From Candidatus Tokpelaia sp. JSC188 (GTDB lineage: Bacteria > Pseudomonadota > Alphaproteobacteria > Rhizobiales > Rhizobiaceae): 64,000 nucleotides of DNA. Both the position numbers and the translations under genes were made by a program. Positions 18,868-30,297 of the stretch are shown in pieces; position 1 is the stretch's first letter, and each line of letters begins with the position of its first letter. The notes under the pieces are model-generated. The model had not been told where the DNA came from. It saw nothing but the letters and a program-made list of their open reading frames with translations, and searched no databases. The stretch lies in the NCBI GenBank assembly GCA_003331065.1, contig QENB01000005.1:1-64000 (forward strand), written 5' to 3'.

Positions 18868-20841
18868 ATGTTATTTTATGGTGCAATCGTTTTCCTTCCA
18901 CTACTTGGTTCTTTGATTGCGGGTCTTGGTGGATATTATGGTATCAGCACTCGTGTAAGTGAGTTTGTTACTTGTATCTTTATGGTAACTGTAGCAGCGC
19001 TTTCATGGATTGCCTTTTTTGCAATTGGATTTCAGGGAATTAAGTCCTTACGTATTCCGATTATGCAATGGGTTACGTCTAGTGATCTCACTTTTAACTG
19101 GGCTTTTCGAATTGATACGCTGACTGCCGTTATGCTTGTAGTAGTCAGTACGGTGTCGGCACTTGTGCATATTTATTCTATTGGGTATATGCGTCATGAT
19201 TCGGGTTGTTCTCGCTTTTTTGCTTATCTTTCGCTTTTTACTTTCATGATGCTTATGTTGGTAACAGCTAACAATCTTTTACAAGTTTTTTTTGGCTGGG
19301 AAGGCGTAGGATTTGTTTCCTATTTATTAATCGGATTTTGGTATCAGCGTTTATCAGCAAATAGAGCCGCGATGAAGGCATTTATTATCAATCGCATTGG
19401 GGATTTCAGCTTTCTTTTAGGCATCTTCGGTATTTTTATGCTTTTTGACTCAGTTGATTTTGATGTCCTTTTTTTAAAGGTTGCTTTAGGGCAAACCACG
19501 CAGAAGCTGCATTTCTTAAACTGGGATCTGGATCAGCAAAATGCCTTGAATATCGTATGTCTTCTGCTGTTTGTAGGTGCTATGGGTAAATCTGCGCAAT
19601 TCTTGCTGCACACATGGCTACCAGATGCAATGGAGGGTCCAACACCTGTTTCAGCCCTTATTCATGCAGCAACTATGGTAACTGCAGGTGTCTTTATGGT
19701 AGCACGTATGTCACCAATTTTCGAATTTGCTTTGACAGCATGTGGTGTTATCACTTTTATTGGAGCGACAACTGCCTTTTTTGCTGCAACTGTTGGTTTG
19801 GTTCAGAATGATATTAAGCGTGTTATTGCCTATTCAACTTGTTCGCAGCTTGGTTATATGTTCGTAGCACTCGGTGTCGGAGCCTATGGAGCTTCCGTAT
19901 TTCATCTTTTTACACATGCCTTTTTCAAAGCATTGTTATTTCTAGGTGCAGGTTCAGTAATTCATGCCGTTTCAGGTGAACAAGATATGCGGCGCATGGG
20001 GGGATTGCGTAAATATGTTCCGATGACCTATTGGATGATGATTATTGGGACACTTGCCCTAACTGGGGTTGGTATCCCCGGAACACTCATAGGAACCTCT
20101 GGTTTCTTCTCTAAGGATGCCATTATAGAATCTGCTTTTGTCGGGTCAAATGTAGCCTCTGAATATGCTTTCTGGCTACTAGTTATAACAGCATTTCTTA
20201 CGAGTTTTTATTCTTGGCGGCTTATTTTTATGGTATTTCATGGTAAAATACGAGCAACGGCTGATATCATGCATCATGTGTGTGAGTCGCCTCCGGTTAT
20301 GCTGGTCCCTTTGCTTTTGCTTGCTGCTGGTGCTTTGTTCATAGGTATAGTATTCCAACCATTTTTCTTTGGAAAAGCCTATCATCATTTCTGGAATGAC
20401 GCTTTATTCACTGCTGTTGACAACAACATCATGGAAGCAATCCACCATGTGCCACTGTGGGTTGAATGGTTGCCATTCTTTCTTATAACTATCGGTTTTT
20501 TTATGGCATTTCTGTTTTATATCTTGATACCTTCTATTCCGGAAAGATTAAGTACAACCTTCTCTACTATTTATAAATTTTTGCTTAATAAATGGTATTT
20601 TGATGAGCTTTATAACCTTCTATTCGTACGTACGACATTTGCTATTGGCAATTTTTTCTGGAAGATCGGTGATGGCAAAATCATCGATGGTTTTGGACCA
20701 AATGGGGTTGCTGCATGGATCATTGGTATTACTAATAAGGTTGTCCGTATGCAGACAGGTTACCTTTATCACTATGTATTCGTGATGATGATTGGTATCA
20801 CAGGGCTAGTTACTTGGATGATGATCAGGAGCTTAAATTGA
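18868..20841 (+). CDS. nuoL: NADH-quinone oxidoreductase subunit L
   Basis: A 657-residue antiporter-like proton-pumping subunit (ND5) at the distal end of complex [21 protein letters not shown] holds the key membrane Glu. [37 protein letters not shown], seen here in part as [20 protein letters not shown], contains the conserved Lys/His region. [16 protein letters not shown] and [15 protein letters not shown] follow. A C-terminal lateral helix region is present. The stop overlaps the nuoM start (TGATG). Confidence 0.97.
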   Translation: MLFYGAIVFLPLLGSLIAGLGGYYGISTRVSEFVTCIFMVTVAALSWIAFFAIGFQGIKSLRIPIMQWVTSSDLTFNWAFRIDTLTAVMLVVVSTVSALVHIYSIGYMRHDSGCSRFFAYLSLFTFMMLMLVTANNLLQVFFGWEGVGFVSYLLIGFWYQRLSANRAAMKAFIINRIGDFSFLLGIFGIFMLFDSVDFDVLFLKVALGQTTQKLHFLNWDLDQQNALNIVCLLLFVGAMGKSAQFLLHTWLPDAMEGPTPVSALIHAATMVTAGVFMVARMSPIFEFALTACGVITFIGATTAFFAATVGLVQNDIKRVIAYSTCSQLGYMFVALGVGAYGASVFHLFTHAFFKALLFLGAGSVIHAVSGEQDMRRMGGLRKYVPMTYWMMIIGTLALTGVGIPGTLIGTSGFFSKDAIIESAFVGSNVASEYAFWLLVITAFLTSFYSWRLIFMVFHGKIRATADIMHHVCESPPVMLVPLLLLAAGALFIGIVFQPFFFGKAYHHFWNDALFTAVDNNIMEAIHHVPLWVEWLPFFLITIGFFMAFLFYILIPSIPERLSTTFSTIYKFLLNKWYFDELYNLLFVRTTFAIGNFFWKIGDGKIIDGFGPNGVAAWIIGITNKVVRMQTGYLYHYVFVMMIGITGLVTWMMIRSLN

Positions 20842-22328
20842 TGACCGATAAATGGCCAATTCTTTCAACGCTCACATTTCTTCCTTTATTCGGTGCCTTG
20901 CTCATTCTACAAATCAAAGGTAACAGCAAAAAGGCTAGATATGATATCCGTAATATAGCTTTTCTTACGACATTTTTTGTCTTTATTCTTTCGCTGATCA
21001 TTTTGGCAGATTTCAATGTAGAGCTTGCCGGATTTCAAATGGAGGACAAAATAGATTGGTTTGGAAACGGTATTAGTTATCATATGGGTATTGACGGTAT
21101 TTCTGTTCTTTTTGTCGTTCTATGTGCCTTTCTTATGCCATTTTGTATTCTTGCAAGCTGGGAAACGATTAAGGAACAATTAAAAGAGTACATGATTGCA
21201 TTTTTGATCCTTGAAACAATGATCATTGGTGTATTCTGCGCGCTTAATGCTTTTCTGTTTTATGTTTTCTTTGAAGGAAGTCTTATTCCGATATTTATCA
21301 TCATTGGTGTATGGGGAGGAAAGGGCCGTGTTTACGCTTCGTTAAAATTTTTCTTGTACACATTGCTTGGCTCTTTGCTGATGCTGATCGCTATTATGGC
21401 AATGTATTGGCAAGCTAGAACGTTAGATATACCAGCACTTTTGAATCATACATTTCCACCCCATATGCAGACATGGTTATTTCTGGCCTTTCTTGCATCT
21501 TTCGCTGTTAAAATACCGATGTGGCCAGTTCACACTTGGTTACCAGACGCCCATGTAGAAGCACCAACGGCAGGTTCTGTTATTCTTGCTGGAGTTCTTC
21601 TAAAGCTTGGCGGCTATGGATTGCTACGCTTTTCATTACCAATGTTCCCTTTGGCATCAGCCGAATTTACGCCATTGATTTTTGTATTTTCCTCTGTAGC
21701 TATTCTCTATGCTTCTTTTGTTGCTTTTGTGCAGACAGATATAAAGAAGCTTATTGCTTATTCTTCTATAGCTCATATGGGCTATGTAACGATGGGTATT
21801 TTTTCTGCCAATATGCAAGGAGTTGAAGGAGCAGTTTTTCAGATGTTGTCGCATGGTATTATATCTGGGGCTCTATTTCTTTGTGTTGGTGTTATTTACG
21901 ATCGGATGCATACACGAGAAATTGTTGCTTTTGGTGGCCTTGTCAACAACATGCCGAAATATGCTAGTGTATTCCTAGTTTGCACCATAGCAAATATCGG
22001 ATTGCCTGGTACATCAGGCTTTCTTGGTGAATTTCTGACATTGATTGGTGTATTTCGTGTCAAAAGTTGGGTAGCAGTTATTGCCACAACGGGTGTTATT
22101 CTTTCTGCAACATATGCGCTTTATCTTTGTCGACGCGTTATTTTCGGTGCACTTGATAAGGAAAAGCTGCAGGATATTCTTGATTTATCATTGCGTGAAA
22201 AGTTTATTCTTTATCCCATGGTTGTACTGATAGTTTTTTTTGGTATCTATCCTTCACCGATTTTGGATGTGGTCCGTTGCACAGTTGAAGCACTTGTTAG
22301 AAATTATCATGAAATCGTACTGATATAA
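20841..22328 (+). CDS. nuoM: NADH-quinone oxidoreductase subunit M
   Basis: A 495-residue antiporter-like subunit (ND4). The conserved segments are [17 protein letters not shown] with the essential Glu, then [20 protein letters not shown] with the Lys/His path, [17 protein letters not shown] and [13 protein letters not shown]. The frame is open from 20814, but the ATG at 20841, which overlaps the nuoL stop, gives the usual N-terminus ([18 protein letters not shown]). There are about 14 predicted membrane helices. Confidence 0.96.
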   Translation: MTDKWPILSTLTFLPLFGALLILQIKGNSKKARYDIRNIAFLTTFFVFILSLIILADFNVELAGFQMEDKIDWFGNGISYHMGIDGISVLFVVLCAFLMPFCILASWETIKEQLKEYMIAFLILETMIIGVFCALNAFLFYVFFEGSLIPIFIIIGVWGGKGRVYASLKFFLYTLLGSLLMLIAIMAMYWQARTLDIPALLNHTFPPHMQTWLFLAFLASFAVKIPMWPVHTWLPDAHVEAPTAGSVILAGVLLKLGGYGLLRFSLPMFPLASAEFTPLIFVFSSVAILYASFVAFVQTDIKKLIAYSSIAHMGYVTMGIFSANMQGVEGAVFQMLSHGIISGALFLCVGVIYDRMHTREIVAFGGLVNNMPKYASVFLVCTIANIGLPGTSGFLGEFLTLIGVFRVKSWVAVIATTGVILSATYALYLCRRVIFGALDKEKLQDILDLSLREKFILYPMVVLIVFFGIYPSPILDVVRCTVEALVRNYHEIVLI

Positions 22329-22367
22329 GCTGGCATGCCCCTGACATACTAAGAAAGGTAGAGGTAA

Positions 22368-23834
22368 ATGCAAACTGATCTGGCAACACAATTAACATTG
22401 GTTTTTCCAGAATTATTAGTGGCTTTTGGCGCAGTTGTCTTGCTCCTTACTGGTACTTTTTCTAGAACTAATTCCTATGCAGCTATAGCGTGGTTAGCGG
22501 TAACTATTTTAGTTATTGCTACAGTTCTGCTTATTGTTTTTCCGCAAAGCGGAGTAGTATTTGGCAATGCATTGATTATTGATTCATTCAGCCGTTTTAT
22601 GAAAATTCTAACGCTGATTAGTGCTTTCATTGTACTAGTGATGTCTGTTGGTTTTTCTCGCTCAGAGAAATTTGATAAATTTGAATTTCCCGTTTTAATC
22701 CTTTTGGCAACGCTTGGCATGATGCTAATGATTTCAGTTGGTAACATGTTATCGCTTTATCTGGCACTTGAACTGCAATCGCTCGCGCTTTATGTGTTAG
22801 CTGCTATTGATCGCACAAATTTGCGCTCGGCCGAAGCAGGTGTAAAATACTTTGTATTGGGGGCTTTCTCTTCAGGGGTACTGCTTTATGGTATTTCGCT
22901 ACTTTATGGGTATACTGGTCACATTGACTTTGCGGGAATCAGTAAAGCATTTAGTATTCAGGAACTGCAGCTTGGAATGATTTTTGGTATTATTTTTATC
23001 TTTGTTGGCCTTGCTTTCAAGATTTCTGCTGTTCCTTTTCATATGTGGACGCCGGATGTTTATGAAGGGGCGCCAACGCCGGTGACAGCGTTTTTCGCTA
23101 GCGCATCAAAGGTCGCGTCAATTGCTTTAATTGTCCGTGTTATCATGAGCGTTTTCAATTCAGAAATTTCTGCTAAGATTGCAATACTTCAAACGCCTGC
23201 AGTTTGGCAGCAAATTATCATTTTTCTCGCACTTTCGTCTATGCTTCTTGGCGCCTTTGCCGGCATAGGTCAGTACAATATTAAGCGTTTAATGGCTTAC
23301 TCTTCCATTACACATATGGGATACATTCTAGTTGGTCTTGCAGAAGGAACTTCTATTGGTGTGCAAAGTGTAATTATTTATGTAATCATTTATGTTGCCA
23401 TGACTCTTGGCTGTTTTGCTTTTATCCTTGCGATGAATAATCGTGAAGGCTACGTAGAAAACATTTATGATCTATCTGGTTTGGCCAAAAGCAATCCATT
23501 CATGGCCACTATCATGACACTGCATCTATTTTCTCTCGCTAGTATTCCGCCACTTGCTGGCTTTTTCGGTAAATGGTACACGTTTTCGGCTGCTGTTGGT
23601 GGAAACTTTGTGCCACTTGCTGTTGTAGGCATGCTAGCGTCAGTTATTAGCGCCTTTTATTATTTACGCATGATCAAAATTATGTGGTTTGACGAGCTAA
23701 GGGGTAATTTTCTTACTACACCGATAGAATTGCAGTTAATATTGGCATTGTCAGGTATCTTTGTACTGTTTTATATTTTTTTTGGTATTTGGATTACGTC
23801 ATGGGCTGAAATAGCAGCTCGCTCACTGATTTAA
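22368..23834 (+). CDS. nuoN: NADH-quinone oxidoreductase subunit N
   Basis: A 488-residue antiporter-like subunit (ND2), the last of the operon. Typical motifs are LYLALELQSLALYVLAA, FKISAVPFHMWTPDVYEGAPTPV (here FHMWTPDVYEGAPTPVTAFF), NIKRLMAYSSITHMGYILVG and IPPLAGFFGKWYTF. An AGAGG ribosome binding site lies before the ATG. birA starts 4 bases after its stop, so birA is probably cotranscribed with complex I. Confidence 0.97.
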   Translation: MQTDLATQLTLVFPELLVAFGAVVLLLTGTFSRTNSYAAIAWLAVTILVIATVLLIVFPQSGVVFGNALIIDSFSRFMKILTLISAFIVLVMSVGFSRSEKFDKFEFPVLILLATLGMMLMISVGNMLSLYLALELQSLALYVLAAIDRTNLRSAEAGVKYFVLGAFSSGVLLYGISLLYGYTGHIDFAGISKAFSIQELQLGMIFGIIFIFVGLAFKISAVPFHMWTPDVYEGAPTPVTAFFASASKVASIALIVRVIMSVFNSEISAKIAILQTPAVWQQIIIFLALSSMLLGAFAGIGQYNIKRLMAYSSITHMGYILVGLAEGTSIGVQSVIIYVIIYVAMTLGCFAFILAMNNREGYVENIYDLSGLAKSNPFMATIMTLHLFSLASIPPLAGFFGKWYTFSAAVGGNFVPLAVVGMLASVISAFYYLRMIKIMWFDELRGNFLTTPIELQLILALSGIFVLFYIFFGIWITSWAEIAARSLI

Positions 23835-23838
23835 CATT

Positions 23839-24642
23839 ATGTTATTGAAACATTTATCACCTCGTGCTGCCGAAGCGGGTTACCGGGTACAATTCTTTGA
23901 TTGTCTGGATTCTACCAATGTTTTAGCAATCGAGTTTGCTAAAAGCGGTGATCCTGGCTTTTTATGGGTTACTGCTAATAAGCAAATAGCAGGTCGAGGT
24001 CGTTGTGGTCGTAGTTGGATAAGTATTTCTGGGAATTTTTATGCAACTCTGCTGCTCGTTGATGAATTTCAGCCTGCACATGCAGCAACACTTGGTTTTG
24101 TAGCAGGAGTATCGCTGATAGAGGCTTTTTCTTTGTTGCTGCCTGAGTCTGTATTAGCAACTTATCCTATCAGGTTAAAATGGCCAAATGATGTTCTTGC
24201 TGATAAGGCCAAACTAGCTGGCATATTACTAGATTTTGTGTCTTTAGGAGAGAGAAAGAGTGCCATTGTAATTGGCATTGGTGTCAATGTGGCTGCATCT
24301 CCGTCGGATTTATCCTATTCGGTTACAAGTCTAAAACAGATCGGAGCTGCTTGTTCTGCAGCAGATTTGTTCAGGGCACTTTCTCATGTCTGGGTTGATA
24401 ATTACAGGATATGGGATCATGCTGCAGGAATTGAAGTAATCCGAGAAAAATGGCTATGCCATGCAGCTAATCTTGGAGAGCATGTGCGCATTGTGATGAA
24501 TGGTGAAGTCGTATCGGGTACATTTGAGACGATTGATAATAATTGTCATTTCATTCTTCGACAAGATAACGGGAAAGAAATCGCTATCTCAGCTGGTGAT
24601 GTACATTTTGGTATAGTTTCTTCTGCTAATATCTGTTCTTGA
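23839..24642 (+). CDS. birA: Biotin--[acetyl-CoA-carboxylase] ligase
   Basis: A 267-residue biotin protein ligase that makes biotinyl-5'-AMP and transfers biotin to a lysine of carboxylase carrier proteins. The substrate loop GRGRCGRSWIS (about residues 53-63) and KWPNDVLADKAKLAGIL are diagnostic. A small C-terminal SH3-like domain (GEHVRIVMNGEVVSGTFETID) completes it. There is no N-terminal helix-turn-helix, so it is the non-regulatory class I type. The position after nuoN is conserved in rhizobia. Confidence 0.95.
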   Translation: MLLKHLSPRAAEAGYRVQFFDCLDSTNVLAIEFAKSGDPGFLWVTANKQIAGRGRCGRSWISISGNFYATLLLVDEFQPAHAATLGFVAGVSLIEAFSLLLPESVLATYPIRLKWPNDVLADKAKLAGILLDFVSLGERKSAIVIGIGVNVAASPSDLSYSVTSLKQIGAACSAADLFRALSHVWVDNYRIWDHAAGIEVIREKWLCHAANLGEHVRIVMNGEVVSGTFETIDNNCHFILRQDNGKEIAISAGDVHFGIVSSANICS

Positions 24643-25022
24643 AGAGCAAAAAATTGACACAATCACCATATATGCATTGGCAATGCAAAGATTAAAATAA
24701 GCAATGTGCCATTGTGAAAAATTAGAAAAAGACTATAAGAGATTAGTTTTATTCATTATCATACATTAGTGTATAACTAAGAAAGTTAGATCATAAATCA
24801 TAAGAATGAATGTTTCACATGACAAAAAATCATTTTAAGCTTTAATTATTTGTCGTACTTAGAACATGAACAGAAATTATATTTTAAGCTTTAGAATATA
24901 ACCTCAAATTTTGACAGATATATTCTGACTTTATTCACCTGACGATGAGTTATAGTTTAAGAAATTACAACCTGTTAATAAGAGCTCTGTTCAGTTTTTG
25001 TTGAATAGATCAGGAGAATTTA
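24643..25022. other. Gene-free stretch between birA and RNase J gene
   Basis: About 380 very AT-rich bases with no ORF of note. A small hairpin (24673-24678 with 24682-24687) lies just after birA but lacks a T-run. TTGACA hexamers occur at 24653 and 24911 without well-placed -10 boxes; one may belong to the rnj promoter. Confidence 0.45.
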
Positions 25023-26696
25023 ATGTTTGTTTCAAATGACGACGAATTCGTTTTTTTGCCTTTAGGGGGGGTAGGTGAGATCGGTATGAATCTAGCTGTG
25101 TATGGATATGGAGCAAGTAACGATCGAGAATGGCTCCTTGTCGACATGGGAGTGAGTTTCGCTACTTCTGATCTTTTCGGAGCTGATCTTGTTTTACCTG
25201 ATATACGATTCCTTAGAAATGAACGCCATAATATCCATGCCTTGATTCTAACACATGCGCATGAAGACCATTATGGTGCCGTTCTAGATCTATGGCCGCA
25301 ATTGAAAATTCCAGTTTACTGCACTGCATTTACAGCAGGCCTTTTGGAAATCAAGCGGAAGATGGATTTTGATCTATATAAAATTCCGCTAAATATTTTC
25401 AAAGCTGGAGATCGATTACAGATTGGTTCATTTGAAATAGAGGCCATTGCTGTTAATCATTCTATTCCCGATCCTGTTTCACTTGCTATACGTACGCCAT
25501 TGGGTGTAGTCCTGCATACAGGAGATTGGAAAATTGATAAGGCACCAACGCAGGGGGCTTTGACAGATGAAAAACGATTCCGGCAAATTGGCGCAGAAGG
25601 TATTCTGGCACTTATCTGTGATTCAACTAATGCTATGATTGATAAAAAATCCCTATCAGAACAGGAAATTAGCCAAAATCTTCAAAAAATCATCGCAAAA
25701 ACATCTGGGCGTGTTGCTGTGACTACTTTTGCTTCTAATATTGGGCGTATTAAATCAATTGCGCTTGCTGCTGAGAAAGAGGAACGCCGTGTTATGTTGG
25801 TTGGGCGATCTATGAAGCGCAGCGTAGCCATAGCGGAAGAGCTTGGATATATGGAAGGAATTACTCCCTTCTTGAGCGAAGAGGATTATGATTCTACGCC
25901 TCGTGACAAGATTGTTCTTATTTTGACTGGAAGCCAAGGGGAACTACGCGCTGCATTGGCAAAGATCGCACGTGACGAGATGCGTGACATTACATTAACA
26001 GCAGGCGATGTAGTCATTTATTCATCGCGCAGTATTCCCGGAAATGAAAGAGCAATTATTGATATACAGAACCGCCTAATTGATCGTGGTATTAAAGTTA
26101 TAACCGATCATGATACTCCAGTTCATGTTTCCGGGCATCCATATCGTGAGCAACTCAAAGAGATGTATACATGGATCAAACCTCAGATTCTAGTGCCGGT
26201 GCATGGCGACGCTATACATCTTGAGGCTCACGCTTCACTTGGAGAAATATCCGGAATAAAAACTGTAATGCGCATCAGAAATGGGCACGTTTTAAGGTTA
26301 TCACCGGGTAAAGTAGAGGTAATTGATCAAGTTCCTGTAGGACGCATTTACAAGGATGGAAATCTTCTAGGTAATGAAAACGAGCTCGGTATACGTACAC
26401 GACGCAGATTGTGTTTTATGGGCCATGTTGCTGTTTCGCTTCTACTTGATAAATCCTATGAGTTAGCAACCAGGGCTCAGGTAGTTGCACTCGGCCTTCC
26501 AAAAACTAATGATCAGGGATTATTTTTGGAAGATATTTTACTTGATAGCATTAAATATGCTTTTAATGGTATCCCAAAAAAACGCCGCAAGGATACAGGG
26601 ATTGTGCGTGAAGCAGCGCATAAAGCCGTACATTCAGCAGTGAATAAAATTTGGGGAAAGAAAACAATTGTAACTGTCTTTTTGCATCGCGCATAA
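25023..26696 (+). CDS. rnj: Ribonuclease J
   Basis: A 557-residue metallo-beta-lactamase/beta-CASP nuclease with 5'-exonuclease and endonuclease activity in RNA maturation and decay. FLPLGGVGEIGMNLAVYGYG opens the protein. LTHAHEDHYGAV (about residues 78-89) is the HxHxDH zinc motif; later come LHTGDWKID, LICDSTNA and VHVSGHPYREQLK, the beta-CASP elements. A separate C-terminal domain follows. An AGGAGA ribosome binding site precedes the ATG. RNase J is essential or important for rRNA 5'-end maturation in Sinorhizobium, a close relative. Confidence 0.95.
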   Translation: MFVSNDDEFVFLPLGGVGEIGMNLAVYGYGASNDREWLLVDMGVSFATSDLFGADLVLPDIRFLRNERHNIHALILTHAHEDHYGAVLDLWPQLKIPVYCTAFTAGLLEIKRKMDFDLYKIPLNIFKAGDRLQIGSFEIEAIAVNHSIPDPVSLAIRTPLGVVLHTGDWKIDKAPTQGALTDEKRFRQIGAEGILALICDSTNAMIDKKSLSEQEISQNLQKIIAKTSGRVAVTTFASNIGRIKSIALAAEKEERRVMLVGRSMKRSVAIAEELGYMEGITPFLSEEDYDSTPRDKIVLILTGSQGELRAALAKIARDEMRDITLTAGDVVIYSSRSIPGNERAIIDIQNRLIDRGIKVITDHDTPVHVSGHPYREQLKEMYTWIKPQILVPVHGDAIHLEAHASLGEISGIKTVMRIRNGHVLRLSPGKVEVIDQVPVGRIYKDGNLLGNENELGIRTRRRLCFMGHVAVSLLLDKSYELATRAQVVALGLPKTNDQGLFLEDILLDSIKYAFNGIPKKRRKDTGIVREAAHKAVHSAVNKIWGKKTIVTVFLHRA

Positions 26697-26894
26697 TTTG
26701 ATTAGATAATCTTTTCCTTTTTATCTGTGTTAATGAGTGTTTAAATGTAATGGTTTTTAAGTTATCTTTCTAATTAAAGAAATTCAATTTCCTACTGTAG
26801 TTATAGGTAGAAAAGCTATAAAATAAATAGATATTGTCCTCCTGTAAAAAATTTTAAGCGATATTTATTGTTATATAACATCTGGTGTTTTTTT

Positions 26895-28223
26895 ATGCAT
26901 CTTTCAAATTATTTCCTTCCAGTCCTTAAAGAAAATCCAAAAGAAGCTGAGATTATATCCCATCGATTGATGCTGCGAGCTGGCATGATTCGTCAGCAGG
27001 CGGCTGGTATTTACTCTTGGTTGCCATTAGGCAAGAAAGTGCTTGATAAGATTTGCGGCATTATCCGTGAAGAACAAAATCGAGCTGGTGCTCTTGAAAT
27101 TTTGATGCCAACTATACAACCTGCGAACTTATGGTATGAAAGCGGTCGTTATGATGATTATGGTAAGGAAATGTTATGCATTCAGGATAGACAAGAGCGC
27201 GATATGCTTTATGGTCCAACAAATGAGGAAATGATCACTGATATTTTCCGCTCCTATATCCGTTCTTACAGGGAACTTCCGCTTAATCTCTATCATATTC
27301 AATGGAAATTCCGAGATGAAATTCGTCCACGTTTTGGTGTAATGCGCTCCCGAGAATTTTTGATGAAAGATGCATATTCCTTTGATTCAGACTATAAAAG
27401 CGCATGCGCTTCATATAATCGCATGTTTGTCGCCTATCTACGAATATTTACCCGCATGGGACTCAAAACTATCCCAATGCGTGCTGATACCGGCCAAATT
27501 GGTGGTGACTTGAGCCATGAATTTATTGTTCTTGCCGATACGGGTGAGAGTATGGTTTTCTGTGATCGTAAATATCTCAAAATTCCCGTTCCTAGCGCTA
27601 ATATCAATTTTTTCGATGATGCTACTATAGAAAATATTGTACGTCAGTGGACAAAACCTTATGCTGCTACAGAGGGCATGCATAATAAAGATGGCATTTG
27701 GGCAAAAATGACAGAGGGCGATCGGCTTTCTGCACGTGGTATAGAGGTGGGACATATCTTCCATTTTAGCACAAAATATTCGCTACCCATGGGGGCTCTC
27801 ATCATGGGTCAGAATGGTAAAAAGCATCCGGTTTCCATGGGGTCTTATGGTATTGGATTATCGCGCCTCGTTGCTGCGGTGATTGAAGCATCTCACGACG
27901 ATAATGGCATTATCTGGCCAAAGGAAATTGCACCCTTTGATATCGGTATTATTAATATAAAACCAGGCAATATACATTGTGATAATTTTTCGCAGATGTG
28001 TTATGAGAAATTACAAAGCGCCGGATTTGATTGTCTACTTGATGATTGCGACGAGCAAGCCGGTTCAAAATTTGCGACAATGGATCTAATCGGATTACCG
28101 TTACAGGTGATTGTCGGACCTCGATCTGCTATGGCGGGTGAGGTTGAAATAAAAGATCGTAAAAGCGGCACACGCAAGGCAATGTCCTTTAAAGATGCGA
28201 TTAATCATATTGGAGGCATATGA
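26895..28223 (+). CDS. proS: Proline--tRNA ligase (short alphaproteobacterial form)
   Basis: This class II synthetase has 442 residues, the standard size for the short ProS of alphaproteobacteria that lacks the INS editing insertion. Motif 1 region [18 protein letters not shown], motif 2 [21 protein letters not shown] and motif 3 [16 protein letters not shown] are clear, and a C-terminal anticodon-binding domain follows. The frame is open from 26868, but [19 protein letters not shown] at 26895 is the conserved beginning. Its stop overlaps lolC (ATGA). In related genomes a methylmalonyl-CoA epimerase gene and a DUF1467 gene lie before proS; they are absent here. Confidence 0.96.
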   Translation: MHLSNYFLPVLKENPKEAEIISHRLMLRAGMIRQQAAGIYSWLPLGKKVLDKICGIIREEQNRAGALEILMPTIQPANLWYESGRYDDYGKEMLCIQDRQERDMLYGPTNEEMITDIFRSYIRSYRELPLNLYHIQWKFRDEIRPRFGVMRSREFLMKDAYSFDSDYKSACASYNRMFVAYLRIFTRMGLKTIPMRADTGQIGGDLSHEFIVLADTGESMVFCDRKYLKIPVPSANINFFDDATIENIVRQWTKPYAATEGMHNKDGIWAKMTEGDRLSARGIEVGHIFHFSTKYSLPMGALIMGQNGKKHPVSMGSYGIGLSRLVAAVIEASHDDNGIIWPKEIAPFDIGIINIKPGNIHCDNFSQMCYEKLQSAGFDCLLDDCDEQAGSKFATMDLIGLPLQVIVGPRSAMAGEVEIKDRKSGTRKAMSFKDAINHIGGI

Positions 28224-29506
28224 ATAGAACCGGCATCTCTGCAAAGCGATGGTTAGGGCCATTTACTGCATTTGAGTGGATGATAGCCTTGCGCTACATG
28301 CTTCCTAATAGAAAAAAAATGTTTGCATCAGTAATTACGATCATTTCGTTCATTGGTATTCTAATCGGGGTCTGGGCATTGATTGTTGTTATGTCCGTTA
28401 TGAACGGGTTCCGGACAGAACTTCTAAACAAGATACTGGGCATCAATGGTCATCTCGTTATGCAGATGATCGATGGTACGTTTGATGATTATGAATCATT
28501 TATCTCTCGTCTTGATAGCATACCAGGTATTAAATTTATTCTTCCGATAGTTGAGGGGCAAGCATTGGCGCAAGGTAATGTGGGAGGGGGGATGGGTGTC
28601 CTTGTTCGAGGTCTACGTGAACAGGACCTACAAAAAATGATTACGATAAAGAACAATATAAAGCAGGGTACCTTGACTGGTTTTGATAAATCTGATGGAG
28701 TTGCCATCGGTAGTGGTATAGCTTCGCAGTTAGGATTAGTAATTGGTAGTAAAATTCGGATTATTTCCCCTGATGGTGATGTAACGCCTTTTGGTGTGAA
28801 TCCGCGAATGAAAACTTATGAGGTAGTGGCAATCTATGAGATTGGTATGTACGAATATGATGCGTCAATTATCTTTATGCCCTTAAAAGAGACACAACTT
28901 TTTTTCAATCAAGAAGATAAAATGCAATCACTTGAAATTTTCCTAGATAATCCTGATGAAGTGGATAGCATGTGCTCACACCTTGAAGAGGCTTCCGATC
29001 GGCAAATCTATATGGTCGATTGGCGAAAGCGTTATCAGTCATTTTTTTCAGCACTTCAAGTTGAGCGCAATGTCATGTTTCTTATCTTATCACTAATTAT
29101 GCTGGTCGCTGCGCTTAATATTATTTCTGGGCTGGTTATTCTCGTCAAGGACAAAGGGCATGATATTGCCATTTTGCGTACAATGGGAGCACGGCGCAGT
29201 TCTATTATGTTTATCTTCATCATGACGGGGGTGGTGATTGGAGTGAGCGGTACTTTTTTTGGTGTACTACTCGGAATTATAACTTGCCTAAATATTGAGA
29301 AGATTCAATCTTTTATTTCATGGATATCTGGTGTTGACATTTTTAACCGCGAACTTTACCTTTTGAGTCAATTGCCTTCAAGAATTGATATAAGTCAGGT
29401 AATTTTAGTGGTTATGCTGGCATTGTTACTTTCTTTTCTTGCAACGCTCATACCGGCTTGGCACGCATCACAACTCGACCCTGTTCAAGCACTACGGTAT
29501 AAGTAA
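28220..29506 (+). CDS. lolC: Lipoprotein-releasing ABC transporter permease LolC/LolE family
   Basis: A 428-residue inner-membrane permease that, with LolD, extracts lipoproteins from the inner membrane for delivery to the outer membrane. [16 protein letters not shown] and the first helix [20 protein letters not shown] are typical, as are the large periplasmic domain (about residues 70-270) and the C-terminal FtsX-type helices with [18 protein letters not shown] and [19 protein letters not shown]. Only one permease gene is present, suggesting that it works as a homodimer or as the LolF-like type. It is coupled to proS and 2 bases before lolD. Confidence 0.93.
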   Translation: MNRTGISAKRWLGPFTAFEWMIALRYMLPNRKKMFASVITIISFIGILIGVWALIVVMSVMNGFRTELLNKILGINGHLVMQMIDGTFDDYESFISRLDSIPGIKFILPIVEGQALAQGNVGGGMGVLVRGLREQDLQKMITIKNNIKQGTLTGFDKSDGVAIGSGIASQLGLVIGSKIRIISPDGDVTPFGVNPRMKTYEVVAIYEIGMYEYDASIIFMPLKETQLFFNQEDKMQSLEIFLDNPDEVDSMCSHLEEASDRQIYMVDWRKRYQSFFSALQVERNVMFLILSLIMLVAALNIISGLVILVKDKGHDIAILRTMGARRSSIMFIFIMTGVVIGVSGTFFGVLLGIITCLNIEKIQSFISWISGVDIFNRELYLLSQLPSRIDISQVILVVMLALLLSFLATLIPAWHASQLDPVQALRYK

Positions 29507-29508
29507 GA

Positions 29509-30189
29509 ATGAAGCCAATACTAAAACTCAGCGATATTGATTTGTATTATAATGATAGCAATAAAGCGCTTGTAGTGCTTAACAAGGCCGGTTTTACGCT
29601 CAATCGTGGAGAAACAGTGGCGCTTGTCGCACCCTCCGGTTCTGGTAAATCTACCTTTCTTCATATTGCTGGCTTGCTTGAACGACCAAACAGTGGCGAA
29701 GTTGAAATATGTGGCAGACCTTGTTCAGATCTCAACGACAATGAACGTACGGCAATCCGTCGATCCGAAATTGGTTTTGTTTATCAGTTCCATTATTTAT
29801 TGCCGGAGTTTACCGCACTTGAAAATGTGATGATACCGCAAATGATTGCAGGACTTAGCAAAAAAGAGTCTGAGAAACGCGCTGGAAAGCTGCTGAAATA
29901 TTTGCGTATTGGCCATCGAGCTGATCATAGACCCTCTGAGCTTTCAGGTGGTGAACAGCAAAGAGTGGCGATTGCACGTTCTGTTGCCAATGTCCCACTT
30001 ATCCTGCTTGCTGATGAACCAACAGGAAATCTTGACCCTGTAACATCAGAATATATTTTCCGTGCTTTGACAGCGTTGGTGTGTCAGTCAGGTCTTTCAG
30101 CATTGATTGCAACCCATAACCATGCCTTAGCACAACAGATGGATCGGCGAATTACATTAAAGGAGGGAAAGATTATCGAATTTTTTTGA
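29509..30189 (+). CDS. lolD: Lipoprotein-releasing ABC transporter ATP-binding protein LolD
   Basis: A 226-residue ATPase of the Lol system. Walker A is [12 protein letters not shown] (about residues 41-52). The signature is [17 protein letters not shown], Walker B is [12 protein letters not shown], and the switch His is in [30 protein letters not shown] is the Q-loop region of the MacB/LolD branch. It directly follows its permease partner. The spacing and strand indicate a proS-lolC-lolD operon. Confidence 0.95.
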   Translation: MKPILKLSDIDLYYNDSNKALVVLNKAGFTLNRGETVALVAPSGSGKSTFLHIAGLLERPNSGEVEICGRPCSDLNDNERTAIRRSEIGFVYQFHYLLPEFTALENVMIPQMIAGLSKKESEKRAGKLLKYLRIGHRADHRPSELSGGEQQRVAIARSVANVPLILLADEPTGNLDPVTSEYIFRALTALVCQSGLSALIATHNHALAQQMDRRITLKEGKIIEFF

Positions 30190-30297
30190 TACCGTTGGTG
30201 AATATCGGAGCACGATTTTTTTGTAATATGGTTATATCCATGGCAAAACACAGGAGATAAGATTCTATGGTCTGCAATAAAAAAAGCAGAATTAGCA

